Assembly (NCBI RefSeq): GCF_004120195.1
Contig: NZ_SCHN01000027.1
Location: forward strand, 7,682-71,681
Source of the DNA: Enterovibrio baiacu
GTDB lineage: Bacteria; Pseudomonadota; Gammaproteobacteria; Enterobacterales; Vibrionaceae
Reading direction: 5' to 3'
Length of the DNA: 64,000 bases
Shown here: one piece after another, positions 12,611 to 20,552 of the stretch
How the letters are laid out: every line of letters starts with the position of its first letter
Numbering within the stretch: position 1 is the stretch's first letter
Translations under genes and position numbers: made by a program
The notes under the pieces: model-generated
Database searches by the model: none
The model's input: the letters and a program-made list of their open reading frames with translations, nothing else
What the model was told of the DNA's origin: nothing

Positions 12611-12639
12611 AAACCCCGGTCGATATGTCGATCAACCGG
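12611..12639 (-). terminator. Probable terminator of rsd
   Basis: Read on the minus strand, CCGGTTGAT pairs with ATCGACCGG (one U-G pair) and is followed by GGTTTGC. The stem is good, but the T run is short, so this is a moderate call. Confidence 0.5.
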
Positions 12640-12662
12640 AGTCCATCAGAATGCGTGCGTTA

Positions 12663-13142
12663 CTATGCGCCTGGTGGTATCGCCAGACTGTCTGCTATGA
12701 GCTGGATGAGCATGTCTTCTTGCTCAAATCGCATTTCCATAATTTCACCCACGGCAGAGATGTCATTATCAAAACCCGCAAAGTTGTCTTCATCGAGTAC
12801 AAAGCTGCTGTACTTGTCGTTGAAGTTCAACAGTGGCTCTGTGGTTTCTACAATGCGCGCATACAGGGTGTCGATCTCCGCATTGGATGAAAAGCCTGTT
12901 GATTTCCAGCGTTCCATTACCATGTCATAGATCTTGAAATGCCCTGCCGAGATGTAATCCACCAAGGCACCACAGAATTGATTCAACTTCTCTTCTGTCG
13001 GTAAACATGTCTTACTGCCGCCTGACAATCCAGCCATCTTGGAATATTCAACAAGTAGCTCTTGTCTAAGGGTCAACCAGTAGTCGATTACGTCACTGTA
13101 ACCGCCCCACTGTTGCTGTGCTTTTTCGAGTTTATTTAGCAT
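12663..13142 (-). CDS. rsd: Regulator of sigma D (anti-sigma-70 factor Rsd)
   Basis: Rsd/AlgQ-family protein that binds region 4 of sigma-70 in stationary phase, freeing core polymerase for other sigma factors, and in E. coli also stimulates SpoT. The 159-residue product shows the family pattern: DVIDYWLTLRQELLVEY near the start, FCGALVDYISAGHFKIYD in the middle and RFEQEDMLIQLI near the end. The ATG at 13142 is chosen because it gives the family N terminus (MLNKLEKAQ) and length and has GAGG upstream; a start five codons earlier is possible. It is divergent from nudC, as in E. coli. Confidence 0.93.
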   Translation of the reverse strand: MLNKLEKAQQQWGGYSDVIDYWLTLRQELLVEYSKMAGLSGGSKTCLPTEEKLNQFCGALVDYISAGHFKIYDMVMERWKSTGFSSNAEIDTLYARIVETTEPLLNFNDKYSSFVLDEDNFAGFDNDISAVGEIMEMRFEQEDMLIQLIADSLAIPPGA

Positions 13143-13283
13143 GACCACGTTCCTCATGATCAGCGCTACTGCGCGCTTATCGGATTACAGCCATATCTTT
13201 CAGGCCATCAATTTACTAACATTTAGTTGCTGAAAATTAGAGTGCCAGTAATCGTCACGCTTATCAAGGATCGAAGTATTGTT

Positions 13284-14060
13284 ATGTCTAATCAGAATGA
13301 TGTTGTGTATTTATGTTGTGTAACAGGGGGGAAGTTGTGGCAGCCCGATCACAGCTTGCCATTGATCTCAAAAAGAAAAATTGAAGAATTAGGACTTACA
13401 AGCTACGAGATCGGACACTATAACAACCATGCAGTTCATGTCGTTTTTGGTGCTGATGTCTTTGATTCAAAAGACTATGAGACGTTACGCGCATTGTTGA
13501 GTATGCCGGCGGAATTGTTTGCCTTGGCGGGCAAGGCGGTTCAGCTCGAATATATGCGCAACTCTCAGCGATTCTGTGCGTCTTGCGGCAGCGAGAACCA
13601 CTTTGATGCAACGCATCCCGCCATGGTGTGTTCATCATGTCAGACCGTGCATTACCCGAGGGTGTCGCCTTGCATCATTGTCGCAGTGACACGAGGCAAT
13701 CAGATCTTGCTTGCACATCATCCTAGGCATAAAGACGGCATGTACACCGTGCTGGCAGGTTTTGTTGAAGCCGGAGAAACCCTTGAGCAGTGTGTTGCGC
13801 GAGAAGTCGAAGAGGAAACGGGCATAAAAGTAAAAAATATCCGTTACTTTGAAAGCCAGCCTTGGGCTTTCCCATCTAATTTAATGATGGGCTTTTTCGC
13901 TGAATACGAGCGTGGAGATATTCATCCTGACTATGAAGAGCTAAGTGATGCGCAATGGTTTGAACCTCACGCATTGCCGCTGGTGGCGCCTAAAGGCACT
14001 ATTGCAAGAAAGCTCATCGACACTGTATGTTCACAAAATAAAGAGACGCCCGAGGCCTGA
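13284..14060 (+). CDS. nudC: NAD(+) diphosphatase / NAD-capped RNA decapping hydrolase NudC
   Basis: Nudix hydrolase that cleaves NADH and removes NAD caps from RNA 5' ends. The 258-residue protein has a zinc site of four cysteines (C98, C101, C116, C119; FCASCG and VCSSCQ), then the Nudix box GFVEAGETLEQCVAREVEEE and, just after it, the SQPWAFPSNLM segment that marks the NudC subfamily (the SQPWPFPxS motif). The ATG at 13284 gives MSNQNDVVYL; the open frame upstream is not supported. It is the first gene of the nudC-hemE pair of enteric bacteria, but here 227 bases and a probable promoter separate the two. Confidence 0.96.
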   Translation: MSNQNDVVYLCCVTGGKLWQPDHSLPLISKRKIEELGLTSYEIGHYNNHAVHVVFGADVFDSKDYETLRALLSMPAELFALAGKAVQLEYMRNSQRFCASCGSENHFDATHPAMVCSSCQTVHYPRVSPCIIVAVTRGNQILLAHHPRHKDGMYTVLAGFVEAGETLEQCVAREVEEETGIKVKNIRYFESQPWAFPSNLMMGFFAEYERGDIHPDYEELSDAQWFEPHALPLVAPKGTIARKLIDTVCSQNKETPEA

Positions 14061-14076
14061 AAAAGGCCAAAAAAAA

Positions 14077-14094
14077 CCCGCCGTAGGGGGCGGG
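14077..14094. terminator. GC-rich hairpin after nudC, weak terminator
   Basis: CCCGCC, loop GTAGGG, GGCGGG. On the plus strand no T run follows directly (a TTTTTT is 12 bases further). On the minus strand eight T follow, but no minus-strand gene is read into it. It may stabilise or partly end the nudC transcript. Confidence 0.4.
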
Positions 14095-14229
14095 AGTAAG
14101 ATGCGATTTTTTGGGTGTTGCCTGTCTGACAACTGTTATTAGAAGCAATTTTTTAACATGCCATTAAACATCCTTCAAACTCCCCGCAGCCTTAGAAGCT
14201 GTATTTATGATCGCGTCCACAAAGGGTGG

Positions 14230-14258
14230 CTTTTGTTGAGAATATAGAGTGATACAAT
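14230..14258 (+). promoter_or_regulatory. Probable promoter of hemE
   Basis: A good -10 box TACAAT at 14253-14258 (GTGATACAAT) lies 30 bases before the hemE start. The -35 box is weak (CTTTTG or TTTTGT, 16-17 bases upstream). The call rests mainly on the -10 box and on the 227-base gap between nudC and hemE. Confidence 0.4.
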
Positions 14259-14287
14259 AGCGCTACTTAATTTGCAGGATGTAAACA

Positions 14288-15355
14288 ATGACAGAACTAA
14301 AGAACGATCGCTATTTGCGCGCTCTGTTAAAAGAGCCGGTTGATTACACGCCGGTATGGATGATGCGTCAGGCTGGCCGTTACTTGCCTGAATATAAGGC
14401 GACGCGAGCAGAAGCTGGCGACTTTATGTCATTGTGTAAAAATGCAGAGCTAGCGTGTGAAGTAACACTTCAGCCGCTTCGTCGTTTTGACCTTGATGCC
14501 GCGATCTTGTTTTCAGATATCCTCACGATCCCTGATGCAATGGGTCTAGGCCTTTATTTTGAAACGGGTGAAGGCCCTAAATTCGAACGTCCGATTACAT
14601 GCAAAGCAGACGTAGAAAAGATTGGTTTGCCTGATCCTGAAGGTGAATTGCAATACGTGATGAACGCGGTTCGCACGATCCGTAAAGGCCTTGACGGTCA
14701 GGTGCCGCTGATTGGTTTCTCTGGAAGCCCGTGGACCCTTGCAACGTATATGGTTGAAGGGGGCAGTTCTAAAGCCTTCACCAAAATCAAAAAGATGATG
14801 TACGCCGATCCTCAAACGTTGCACCTTCTGCTTGATAAGCTTGCAGACAGCGTGATTGAGTATCTGAACGCGCAAATTAAAGCGGGCGCACAATCTGTGA
14901 TGGTATTTGACACGTGGGGCGGTGTACTGACGCCACGTGATTACAACGATTTCTCTTTACAATACATGCACAAAATCGTTGATGGCTTGATCTGTGAAAA
15001 TGACGGTCGCCGTGTGCCTGTTACCCTGTTCACCAAAAACGGTGGCATGTGGCTCGAGAAAATTGCAGCGACGGGCTGTGATGGCGTCGGTCTGGATTGG
15101 ACCATCGATATTGCAGAAGCGAAACGCCGTATTGGAGACAAAGTCGCGCTGCAAGGCAACATGGATCCTTCGATGCTGTATGCATCACCAGAGCGTATTC
15201 GTCAGGAAGTGGGCACCATCCTTGAAGGCTTTGGCAACAGCAATACTGGCCACGTATTCAACTTGGGGCACGGTATTCACTTGGACGTGCCACCTGAAAA
15301 TGCCGGTGTGTTCGTTGATGCCGTGCATGAGCTTTCAAAGCCATACCACAAGTAA
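14288..15355 (+). CDS. hemE: Uroporphyrinogen decarboxylase
   Basis: Converts uroporphyrinogen III to coproporphyrinogen III by removing four acetate carboxyl groups, in cytoplasmic heme synthesis. The 355 residues fit the family. The first signature [15 protein letters not shown] is complete, as is [17 protein letters not shown], the second family signature. The catalytic aspartate is expected in [13 protein letters not shown]. The end region [16 protein letters not shown] is also typical. The ribosome site is weak (GCAGGATGTAAACA). A terminator follows at 15376. Confidence 0.98.
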   Translation: MTELKNDRYLRALLKEPVDYTPVWMMRQAGRYLPEYKATRAEAGDFMSLCKNAELACEVTLQPLRRFDLDAAILFSDILTIPDAMGLGLYFETGEGPKFERPITCKADVEKIGLPDPEGELQYVMNAVRTIRKGLDGQVPLIGFSGSPWTLATYMVEGGSSKAFTKIKKMMYADPQTLHLLLDKLADSVIEYLNAQIKAGAQSVMVFDTWGGVLTPRDYNDFSLQYMHKIVDGLICENDGRRVPVTLFTKNGGMWLEKIAATGCDGVGLDWTIDIAEAKRRIGDKVALQGNMDPSMLYASPERIRQEVGTILEGFGNSNTGHVFNLGHGIHLDVPPENAGVFVDAVHELSKPYHK

Positions 15356-15375
15356 GCACCTAGCGGTGTTGTTTG

Positions 15376-15406
15376 AAAATGGTCAGCGTTTGCTGGCCAT
15401 TTTTGT
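15376..15406 (+). terminator. Terminator of hemE
   Basis: AAAATGGTCAGC, loop GTTT, GCTGGCCATTTT with one G-U pair, followed by more T. It starts 20 bases after the hemE stop. Confidence 0.88.
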
Positions 15407-15410
15407 TTTT

Positions 15411-15742
15411 GGGCTTGCACTCGAATCGGTCGCGTGAAGGTTCACTTGGAAAATTCCTCGAAAAGCTGCACATCTCATTTAATTTATAATTATCAATGAA
15501 ATAGATGGCGGTGTCTTTTTGTGTTTATTCTTGTGAACAAAAAAGCTGATATTTTAACTAAAAGCTGAACGGGTGAGTGATAGCTGCTTTTTTGGTGATT
15601 TCGGACAGAGTTTAGCTCTTCAAGGTTCATCAGGAAATTTGCTAAGAAAGCTGTACGCAGTATTTTATGTTTTAAATATCAATATGTTATGTGATTTAGT
15701 GTTTGAGTTTGAAATTGTTGTACAGCAAAAAGCAGTTCAAGC
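15411..15742. other. AT-rich gene-free stretch
   Basis: About 330 bases between the hemE terminator and the convergent UDG-like gene, visibly richer in A and T than the surrounding genes. A 67-codon frame here starts with GTG, has no ribosome site and runs into the antisense of the UDG-like gene, so I do not call it. I see no tRNA, clear terminator or repeat. It may be a decayed gene or the remains of a deletion. Confidence 0.5.
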
Positions 15743-16321
15743 TTATAAAAGCTGTTTAATTCTTTCTCGCAGGTAAGGAAGCACATCTCTCTCAAACCAA
15801 GGGTTCTTTCTCAGCCAGATGTTGTTTCGCGGTGATGGGTGCGGCAACGCAATAAAATCTGGCGACCACTGTGTGTTGGCTTTGACTGTCTCTGTCAGAG
15901 TTCGTGGCTTATTTTCTAAATAGTAGCGCTGTGCATAATCGCCAATCAGCAAAGTCAACGCGACGTTTGGAAGGTGCTGTTTAACATCAGCGTGCCATGT
16001 TGGCGCACATTCGGGGCGCGGCGGTAAATCCCCAGAGTTTCCTTTTCCCGGATAACAGAACCCCATCGGCATGATCGCAATGATATTGGGATCGTAGAAT
16101 CGAGTTTTCTCTATTTGGATCCATTCTCTGAGGCGGTCGCCGCTAGGGTCATTCCACGGAATGCCTGTTTCATGAACACGCGTTCCCGGCGCTTGGCCAA
16201 TGATCAATATTTTTGCAGATGATGCTGCTTGCACGACGGGGCGGGGGCCTAGCGGTAAATGCTCTGCACAGATTTTGCACCGTTTAATGTCTTCAAGAAG
16301 TGAAGGCAGGGTTTTTGGCAT
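15743..16321 (-). CDS. Uracil-DNA glycosylase superfamily protein
   Basis: Predicted DNA base-excision enzyme of the UDG superfamily (192 residues). Motif A appears as ILIIGQAPGTRVHETG, followed by WNDPSGDRLREW; the second motif is PHPSPRNNIW near residue 165. Only one CxxC pair is seen at the N terminus (CKIC), so the four-cysteine iron-sulfur site of family 4 and 5 enzymes is not obvious. The substrate, if any, is unproven; uracil or another deaminated base is likely. It starts 2 bases after the stop of the dehydrogenase gene, so the two share a transcript. Confidence 0.88.
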   Translation of the reverse strand: MPKTLPSLLEDIKRCKICAEHLPLGPRPVVQAASSAKILIIGQAPGTRVHETGIPWNDPSGDRLREWIQIEKTRFYDPNIIAIMPMGFCYPGKGNSGDLPPRPECAPTWHADVKQHLPNVALTLLIGDYAQRYYLENKPRTLTETVKANTQWSPDFIALPHPSPRNNIWLRKNPWFERDVLPYLRERIKQLL

Positions 16322-16323
16322 GC

Positions 16324-17235
16324 TCAGTAACCTGATTCAAAGTCGACAGTATGTTGAAGAGGCTGTCCTTTAATCCATCGCAGGTAGTTCTCTTTGAAGA
16401 TCATCATGACTTGCTCTGGAACGCTTATCGCCGAGATATGGGGTGTAACTGAAATGGCAGGATGCGTCCAAAATGGGTGCTCGCTACCCAGTGGTTCAGT
16501 TACGAACACATCCAGAAAAGCGTGCCTGATGTGTTGCTTTTCAATCGCGGTTAACAGCCCTTGCTCTTCCAATACGGGCCCTCTACCAACATTAAACAGC
16601 AACGCTTGATGGCAGTGAGACAGAGAATCTGCATTTAACAGGTGTTTGGTTTGCGGCGTGGAAGGCAGCGTCGACACAATCACATCTGCCGATGACAATG
16701 CAGTGCGTAAGTCGGCGTTTGATACGACATCGTCAAATGGGGCTGTTGGGGTGCCGCTTCGGCTCACGCCTGTCACCGTCATACCAAAATGTTTAGCGGT
16801 AGCCGCGACGTGCGCACCAATGGATCCTGTTCCTAATACCACCATGTGCATGCCTTGAAGGCTGCTGTAGGAAATGGGTGACCAAAGACGTTCAACTTGT
16901 TGGGCTTGGTATTGGCGTAAATGGCGGGTGACTGAAAGCAGTTGTCCAAAAACATATTCTGACATCAAGGGCCCAAAAATACCTCGCACGTTGGTGAGTT
17001 GGTAATCCCGCTTGGGGTTGGCAAGTAGGGCATCACAACCCGCAAACGTCGACTGCAGCCAAGCAAGCTGGTGGGCGTGTTCAAGTTGATGTGCAAAGGC
17101 TGGAGGATCAGCGAGAACCAGATTGGCTTCTTCAATATGCGTGGTAAGGATAACGTTGGGAAGATTCGCTTTAGCGAGCAAATCTGCGTATTGGTCATGG
17201 TTTTCTGAACAAAGATAAAGTCGGTTCAACATCAC
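16324..17235 (-). CDS. D-2-hydroxyacid dehydrogenase (GhrA-like)
   Basis: NAD(P)-dependent dehydrogenase of the D-isomer 2-hydroxyacid family, 303 residues. The Rossmann motif is VVLGTGSIGAHVA (about residues 131-143). Catalytic residues are visible: the arginine in FNVGRGPVLEE, the glutamate in VFVTEPLGSEHPFW and the histidine in VTPHISA. Family relatives reduce glyoxylate, hydroxypyruvate or other 2-oxoacids; the true substrate is unknown. Two adjacent ATG codons (17235, 17232) could start it. It is the first gene of a two-gene operon with the UDG-like protein and is divergent from yjaG. Confidence 0.9.
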   Translation of the reverse strand: MMLNRLYLCSENHDQYADLLAKANLPNVILTTHIEEANLVLADPPAFAHQLEHAHQLAWLQSTFAGCDALLANPKRDYQLTNVRGIFGPLMSEYVFGQLLSVTRHLRQYQAQQVERLWSPISYSSLQGMHMVVLGTGSIGAHVAATAKHFGMTVTGVSRSGTPTAPFDDVVSNADLRTALSSADVIVSTLPSTPQTKHLLNADSLSHCHQALLFNVGRGPVLEEQGLLTAIEKQHIRHAFLDVFVTEPLGSEHPFWTHPAISVTPHISAISVPEQVMMIFKENYLRWIKGQPLQHTVDFESGY

Positions 17236-17368
17236 TTCCTTTTATTTTGAATCATCCTTGAAACGCCTATGAAGCATGTTTCTTGAGGTAGTTCGTGGTT
17301 ATCAAGTAAACTTGCCTCACATTCCTTTCTGGCCAGCACATGCTGTGCCATAAGATAGACGGCAGACC

Positions 17369-17956
17369 ATGTTACAAAATCCGATCCAGCTGCGACTCGA
17401 AAAACTTGAACCTTGGCAGCATATCACTTTTATGGCAGCGCTGGTGGAGCGCATGTATCCCAATTATGCAGCATTTTGCCAGCAGACGGACTTTGCTGAA
17501 CCGCAGGCTTTTCGAAACCTGTTGGACGCAGTGTGGGAAATCATGACCGTGAAAACGGCCAAGATTAACTTTGAAAACCAGCTCGAGAAGCTGGAAGAGT
17601 TGATCCCTAACACTGAAGATTATGACATCTATATGATTTACCCCGCTGTTGATGCCTGCATATCAATGTCGACGCTACTTCATACACTGCTTGATCGCGA
17701 TCTGATGATGGAATCTGTGCTGAAAATCAGTCAGCAGTCGGTTGCCAGCGTTGCTCAGTTGGAAGAAGCGCAGACGGGCGTTGAAGTAACCAATGAGAAC
17801 CAAAAAGAGAATGAAGCGGTGTGCGCTGAGTGGGATGTACAGTGGGAAATATTCCGCGTACTTAAAGACGCTGAGTCGCGCGACATCGAAATGATCCGTG
17901 GCATTCGCAATGAACTTCGCGAAGAAGGCGTGAGCAACCTTGGTTTATCGCTGTAA
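17369..17956 (+). CDS. yjaG: YjaG family protein (DUF416)
   Basis: Protein of unknown function, 195 residues, of the DUF416/YjaG family. It matches E. coli YjaG along its whole length as I remember it: MLQNPIQLRLEKLEPWQH at the start, ERMYPNYAAFCQQT, YPAVDACISMSTL and EWDVQWEIFRVL near the end. No signal peptide or membrane segment is seen. In enteric bacteria it also lies upstream of hupA; here a convergent CNNM gene stands between them. The ribosome site is weak. A bidirectional terminator follows. Confidence 0.92.
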   Translation: MLQNPIQLRLEKLEPWQHITFMAALVERMYPNYAAFCQQTDFAEPQAFRNLLDAVWEIMTVKTAKINFENQLEKLEELIPNTEDYDIYMIYPAVDACISMSTLLHTLLDRDLMMESVLKISQQSVASVAQLEEAQTGVEVTNENQKENEAVCAEWDVQWEIFRVLKDAESRDIEMIRGIRNELREEGVSNLGLSL

Positions 17957-17975
17957 GAAACCGTGAACAATAGAT

Positions 17976-18007
17976 GAAAAAAAACGGGCTTTCGCCCGTT
18001 TTTTTAT
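17976..18007. terminator. Bidirectional terminator between yjaG and the CNNM gene
   Basis: Run of A, AACGGGC, loop TTTC, GCCCGTT, run of T. Both strands have a T run after the stem, as expected between convergent genes; the minus-strand gene ends at 18004, inside the T run. Confidence 0.92.
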
Positions 18008-19200
18008 TTTGAAGCTTTTATGCCTTCTTCATTGCTTGATGCATCGGCTTTTTCCTTCGCATCTTCAACCGCATTTTTTTCAGCGTCAGTCATGTTCGCC
18101 TCAGAAGCCGCCGCCGCATCAAGCGCCGCTTGCTTTGCTTCTTCCTCGTCATCATCTTTGCTTTCGATCACGCCGTGGGTTTCTTTCCAGTCAGCCCAGC
18201 GCTCTTGAGCGAGCGTTTGCATGTTCATGGTTTTGTCCGCTTCATCCACGATCTCTTTGCCCATCAAGTGCTCAAAGATGTCTTCCAGTGTGATGATGCC
18301 TTGAACGTCACCGTATTCGTCAACGATCAGCGCGAGCTGTGAGCGCTGCGCCATCAAGCGGTCAAATGCTTTTGGCACGTGAGTCGAATCGTGAACAACA
18401 GGAATAGGACGCATCAACGAGCCCAATTTATCCGCACCACGGCCATGTTGGCGTGCAGAGAACAGTTCTAAACGGTGAACAAAGCCCATGATGTTGTCGC
18501 GCTGCTCGGTATAAACCAGCGGGCGAGAGAACGGCGTGTCATGGTGTTGGTCTAGAAACGCTTCAATTGTCATGTCTGCATCAACGCGGAACAACACTGG
18601 GCGAGGTGTCATGAGTTTGGTCACTGAGACATCACGCAAGCTAAGCAGGTTGGTCAACATGGTTGACTCGTCGTCTGCCAGTTCGCCATTTTCCTTTGCG
18701 AGCAGCGCCATCGCAGAAATCTCATCACGCAGTTTTGGTTGTTCTTTGCCACGAGACAAACGACGCGTCAGTTGTTCTGATGCCCAAACGATTGGGGTAA
18801 GCGCCCATACCATCCAACGAAGGATAGACGCAGCGCCTGGTGCCATTTGACGCCAGTAAGTCGCCCCGATGGTTTTTGGCACAATTTCAGACAGCAGTAA
18901 AATAGCGAGTGTTAAGAATGCAGAGAATGCGCCTAACCATGCATCACCAAATACTTTGGTGGCTTGTGCACCAGACGCTGCCGCACCGACGGTGTGTGCA
19001 ATGGTGTTCAGTGTCAGGATAGAAGCAAGTGGGCGATCAATGTCATCTTTGAGTTCTTGTAAGCGCGCCGCGGCAGGATGACCTTGTTGTCGCATTTGGG
19101 CCAAGTAACTGGGAGTGATACTCAAAAGAACCGCTTCGAGCACCGAGCAAATAAATGAAACACCGATAGACAGTGCAACAAACATGATTAGCAGAATCAT
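18004..19200 (-). CDS. CNNM/CBS-domain membrane protein (HlyC/CorC family)
   Basis: Inner-membrane protein of 398 residues related to CorB/YfjD and CNNM proteins, which are linked to magnesium or cobalt export. It has a CNNM (DUF21) membrane part to about residue 160 (ALSIGVSFICSVLEAVLLSIT, split here at SVL; SEIVPKTIGATYW), then a CBS pair with LMTPRPVLFRVDAD and ALIVDEYGDVQGIITLEDIFE. The C-terminal CorC_HlyC domain seems to be missing; the chain ends in a charged, alanine-rich tail of about 60 residues. The ATG at 19200 is chosen because translation upstream of it lacks family character. Confidence 0.88.
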   Translation of the reverse strand: MILLIMFVALSIGVSFICSVLEAVLLSITPSYLAQMRQQGHPAAARLQELKDDIDRPLASILTLNTIAHTVGAAASGAQATKVFGDAWLGAFSAFLTLAILLLSEIVPKTIGATYWRQMAPGAASILRWMVWALTPIVWASEQLTRRLSRGKEQPKLRDEISAMALLAKENGELADDESTMLTNLLSLRDVSVTKLMTPRPVLFRVDADMTIEAFLDQHHDTPFSRPLVYTEQRDNIMGFVHRLELFSARQHGRGADKLGSLMRPIPVVHDSTHVPKAFDRLMAQRSQLALIVDEYGDVQGIITLEDIFEHLMGKEIVDEADKTMNMQTLAQERWADWKETHGVIESKDDDEEEAKQAALDAAAASEANMTDAEKNAVEDAKEKADASSNEEGIKASK

Positions 19201-19435
19201 TATATTCCAGCGTAATAGTAGTAATTGGGGGTAATAGTAGCGCCAAAGATCAGGTCTAAGCGCCGTAAATACAAGAGTTGGAGTTAAAATATACCCAATA
19301 TTTTGTGAGGATGCGCTCAGTTTGTGGTTAAAGACTCTGCATACAGTCACTTGAAGCGCCACAAACCTTTGCCAGTCGGGCTTCTTTTGAATTAGAGTTG
19401 CCTTGTCTCAAGAAAACCTAAGAAGGGAAGACCTA

Positions 19436-19708
19436 ATGAACAAAACCAACTTGATCGACCTGATTGCTGAAAAAGCGGACCTGTCTAAAGCTCAAGCAAA
19501 AGCTGCACTGGAAGCGACTCTTGCAGGCATCGAAGGTGCACTGAAAGATGGTGACCAGGTTCAACTGATCGGTTTCGGTACGTTTAAAGTTAACCACCGT
19601 GCTGCGCGCACTGGCCGTAACCCACAAACTGGTCAGGAAATTCAAATTGCAGCTGCAAACGTTCCTGCGTTTGTTGCGGGCAAAGCGCTTAAAGACGCAG
19701 TTAAGTAA
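19436..19708 (+). CDS. hupA: DNA-binding protein HU-alpha
   Basis: Small histone-like protein that bends and packs DNA as a dimer. The 90-residue chain has the usual sequence: [38 protein letters not shown] and [14 protein letters not shown] (the DNA-intercalating arm with its proline). The ATG at 19436 has AGAAGGGAAGAC upstream; an earlier in-frame ATG would add 11 residues not seen in the family. It is followed by a strong hairpin and a DUF1481 lipoprotein gene, as in E. coli (hupA-yjaH). Confidence 0.98.
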   Translation: MNKTNLIDLIAEKADLSKAQAKAALEATLAGIEGALKDGDQVQLIGFGTFKVNHRAARTGRNPQTGQEIQIAAANVPAFVAGKALKDAVK

Positions 19709-19715
19709 GTTATAC

Positions 19716-19750
19716 TCCGCCAAAACAAATTCCTTGTTTTGGCGGATATT
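19716..19750 (+). terminator. Hairpin after hupA that also covers the next ribosome site
   Basis: Perfect 13-base arms: TCCGCCAAAACAA (19716-19728), loop ATTCC, TTGTTTTGGCGGA (19734-19746), then TATTTATG. The tail is not a proper T run. GGCGGA in the right arm is the only ribosome-site-like sequence for the lipoprotein gene starting at 19752. Confidence 0.75.
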
Positions 19751-19751
19751 T

Positions 19752-20435
19752 ATGCACCGATCAGTAAAACCTCTCTTCATTCTCCTCACTGTTGCTTTGA
19801 CGGGCTGTGGCTCGACAGAGAGTATTCAGCCTCCTACGCTTTCCCAAACTGCCATTGTCCAAGGTGATGCCACCAGTATTTATTGGTTGGATGAGCGACA
19901 AAGTTTTCCAGAAACCCTGACAGAAAAAGTCCTACTGGGTGATTATGGCCAATACAGTTCAGAATACCGTTGGCGAAAAGGGGTCGTACGTGAGATCCAG
20001 CGTGAAGGCGATGTGCTGATTGATGGCAAGCTAAAACATCAAGCTGTGCTCATTCGTTACGACTCAGAAGGCGAAGCGGTGTATCAGCAGTATCGTGTTG
20101 ATGGTGATTTGCTGCCTCTAAGAACAACAGAACTTGTGCGTTACGCGCGCGAGGCCGAGCAAGCGCTGGCGAACACGCGTGAGCAAGTGAAGAAAAAGCA
20201 GACGTTCTTCCAAGGTTATTGGAGTGAAGGTGTGTTGGAAACGTGTAGCACGGGTAAAGAGAAGACATTGACGTTTAACGTCTCTTTCCCTGATTACCTT
20301 TTTGAGCGCTTAAATAAGGAAGACAACTTCCTTGCCGCTGTGGGTAACGTCGGACGAAAAGAGAACACGGTCGACACAATCATCATGTTAGATAAAGACA
20401 GTGCAGATTGCTTTGAGCGTCCGAGCTTTAATTAA
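19752..20435 (+). CDS. DUF1481 lipoprotein (YjaH-like)
   Basis: Predicted outer- or inner-membrane lipoprotein of unknown function, 227 residues. The N terminus MHRSVKPLFILLTVALTGC is a type II signal peptide with the lipobox LTGC (lipidated Cys19). The mature part is hydrophilic, and two more cysteines occur near the end (LETCSTG, SADCFERP). It lies right behind hupA, where E. coli has yjaH, a DUF1481 gene. An open frame extends upstream into hupA, but the ATG at 19752 fits the signal peptide. A bidirectional terminator follows. Confidence 0.86.
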   Translation: MHRSVKPLFILLTVALTGCGSTESIQPPTLSQTAIVQGDATSIYWLDERQSFPETLTEKVLLGDYGQYSSEYRWRKGVVREIQREGDVLIDGKLKHQAVLIRYDSEGEAVYQQYRVDGDLLPLRTTELVRYAREAEQALANTREQVKKKQTFFQGYWSEGVLETCSTGKEKTLTFNVSFPDYLFERLNKEDNFLAAVGNVGRKENTVDTIIMLDKDSADCFERPSFN

Positions 20436-20486
20436 CGGAACATGCACTGATGGCTGTGAGCCTCGATGAGGCCAAACAGAAGCATT

Positions 20487-20514
20487 AAAAAACGCGCCCA
20501 TTGGCGCGTTTTTG
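20487..20514. terminator. Bidirectional terminator between the lipoprotein gene and purD
   Basis: AAAAAACGCGCC, loop CATT, GGCGCGTTTTT. T runs follow on both strands, fitting two convergent genes. Two further hairpins lie between it and the purD stop: TCGCAGA/TCTGCGA and CGCGAGAAA/TTTCTCGCG, the latter enclosing the purD stop codon. Confidence 0.9.
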
Positions 20515-20552
20515 CTTTTCTCGCAGAGCAATTCTGCGAGTGGCGCGAGAAA

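Noticed and set aside
12360-12635. 91-codon minus-strand frame over the GAGAAGC repeats
   Set aside because: Its sequence is mostly the translated repeat (LLASRFS units), it spans two terminators and has no ribosome site.
13945-14142. 65-codon frame overlapping the nudC end
   Set aside because: Lies in a different frame inside nudC and runs through a hairpin; no family character.
15573-15776. 67-codon plus-strand frame after hemE
   Set aside because: GTG start without ribosome site, AT-rich, and its end is antisense to the UDG-like gene.
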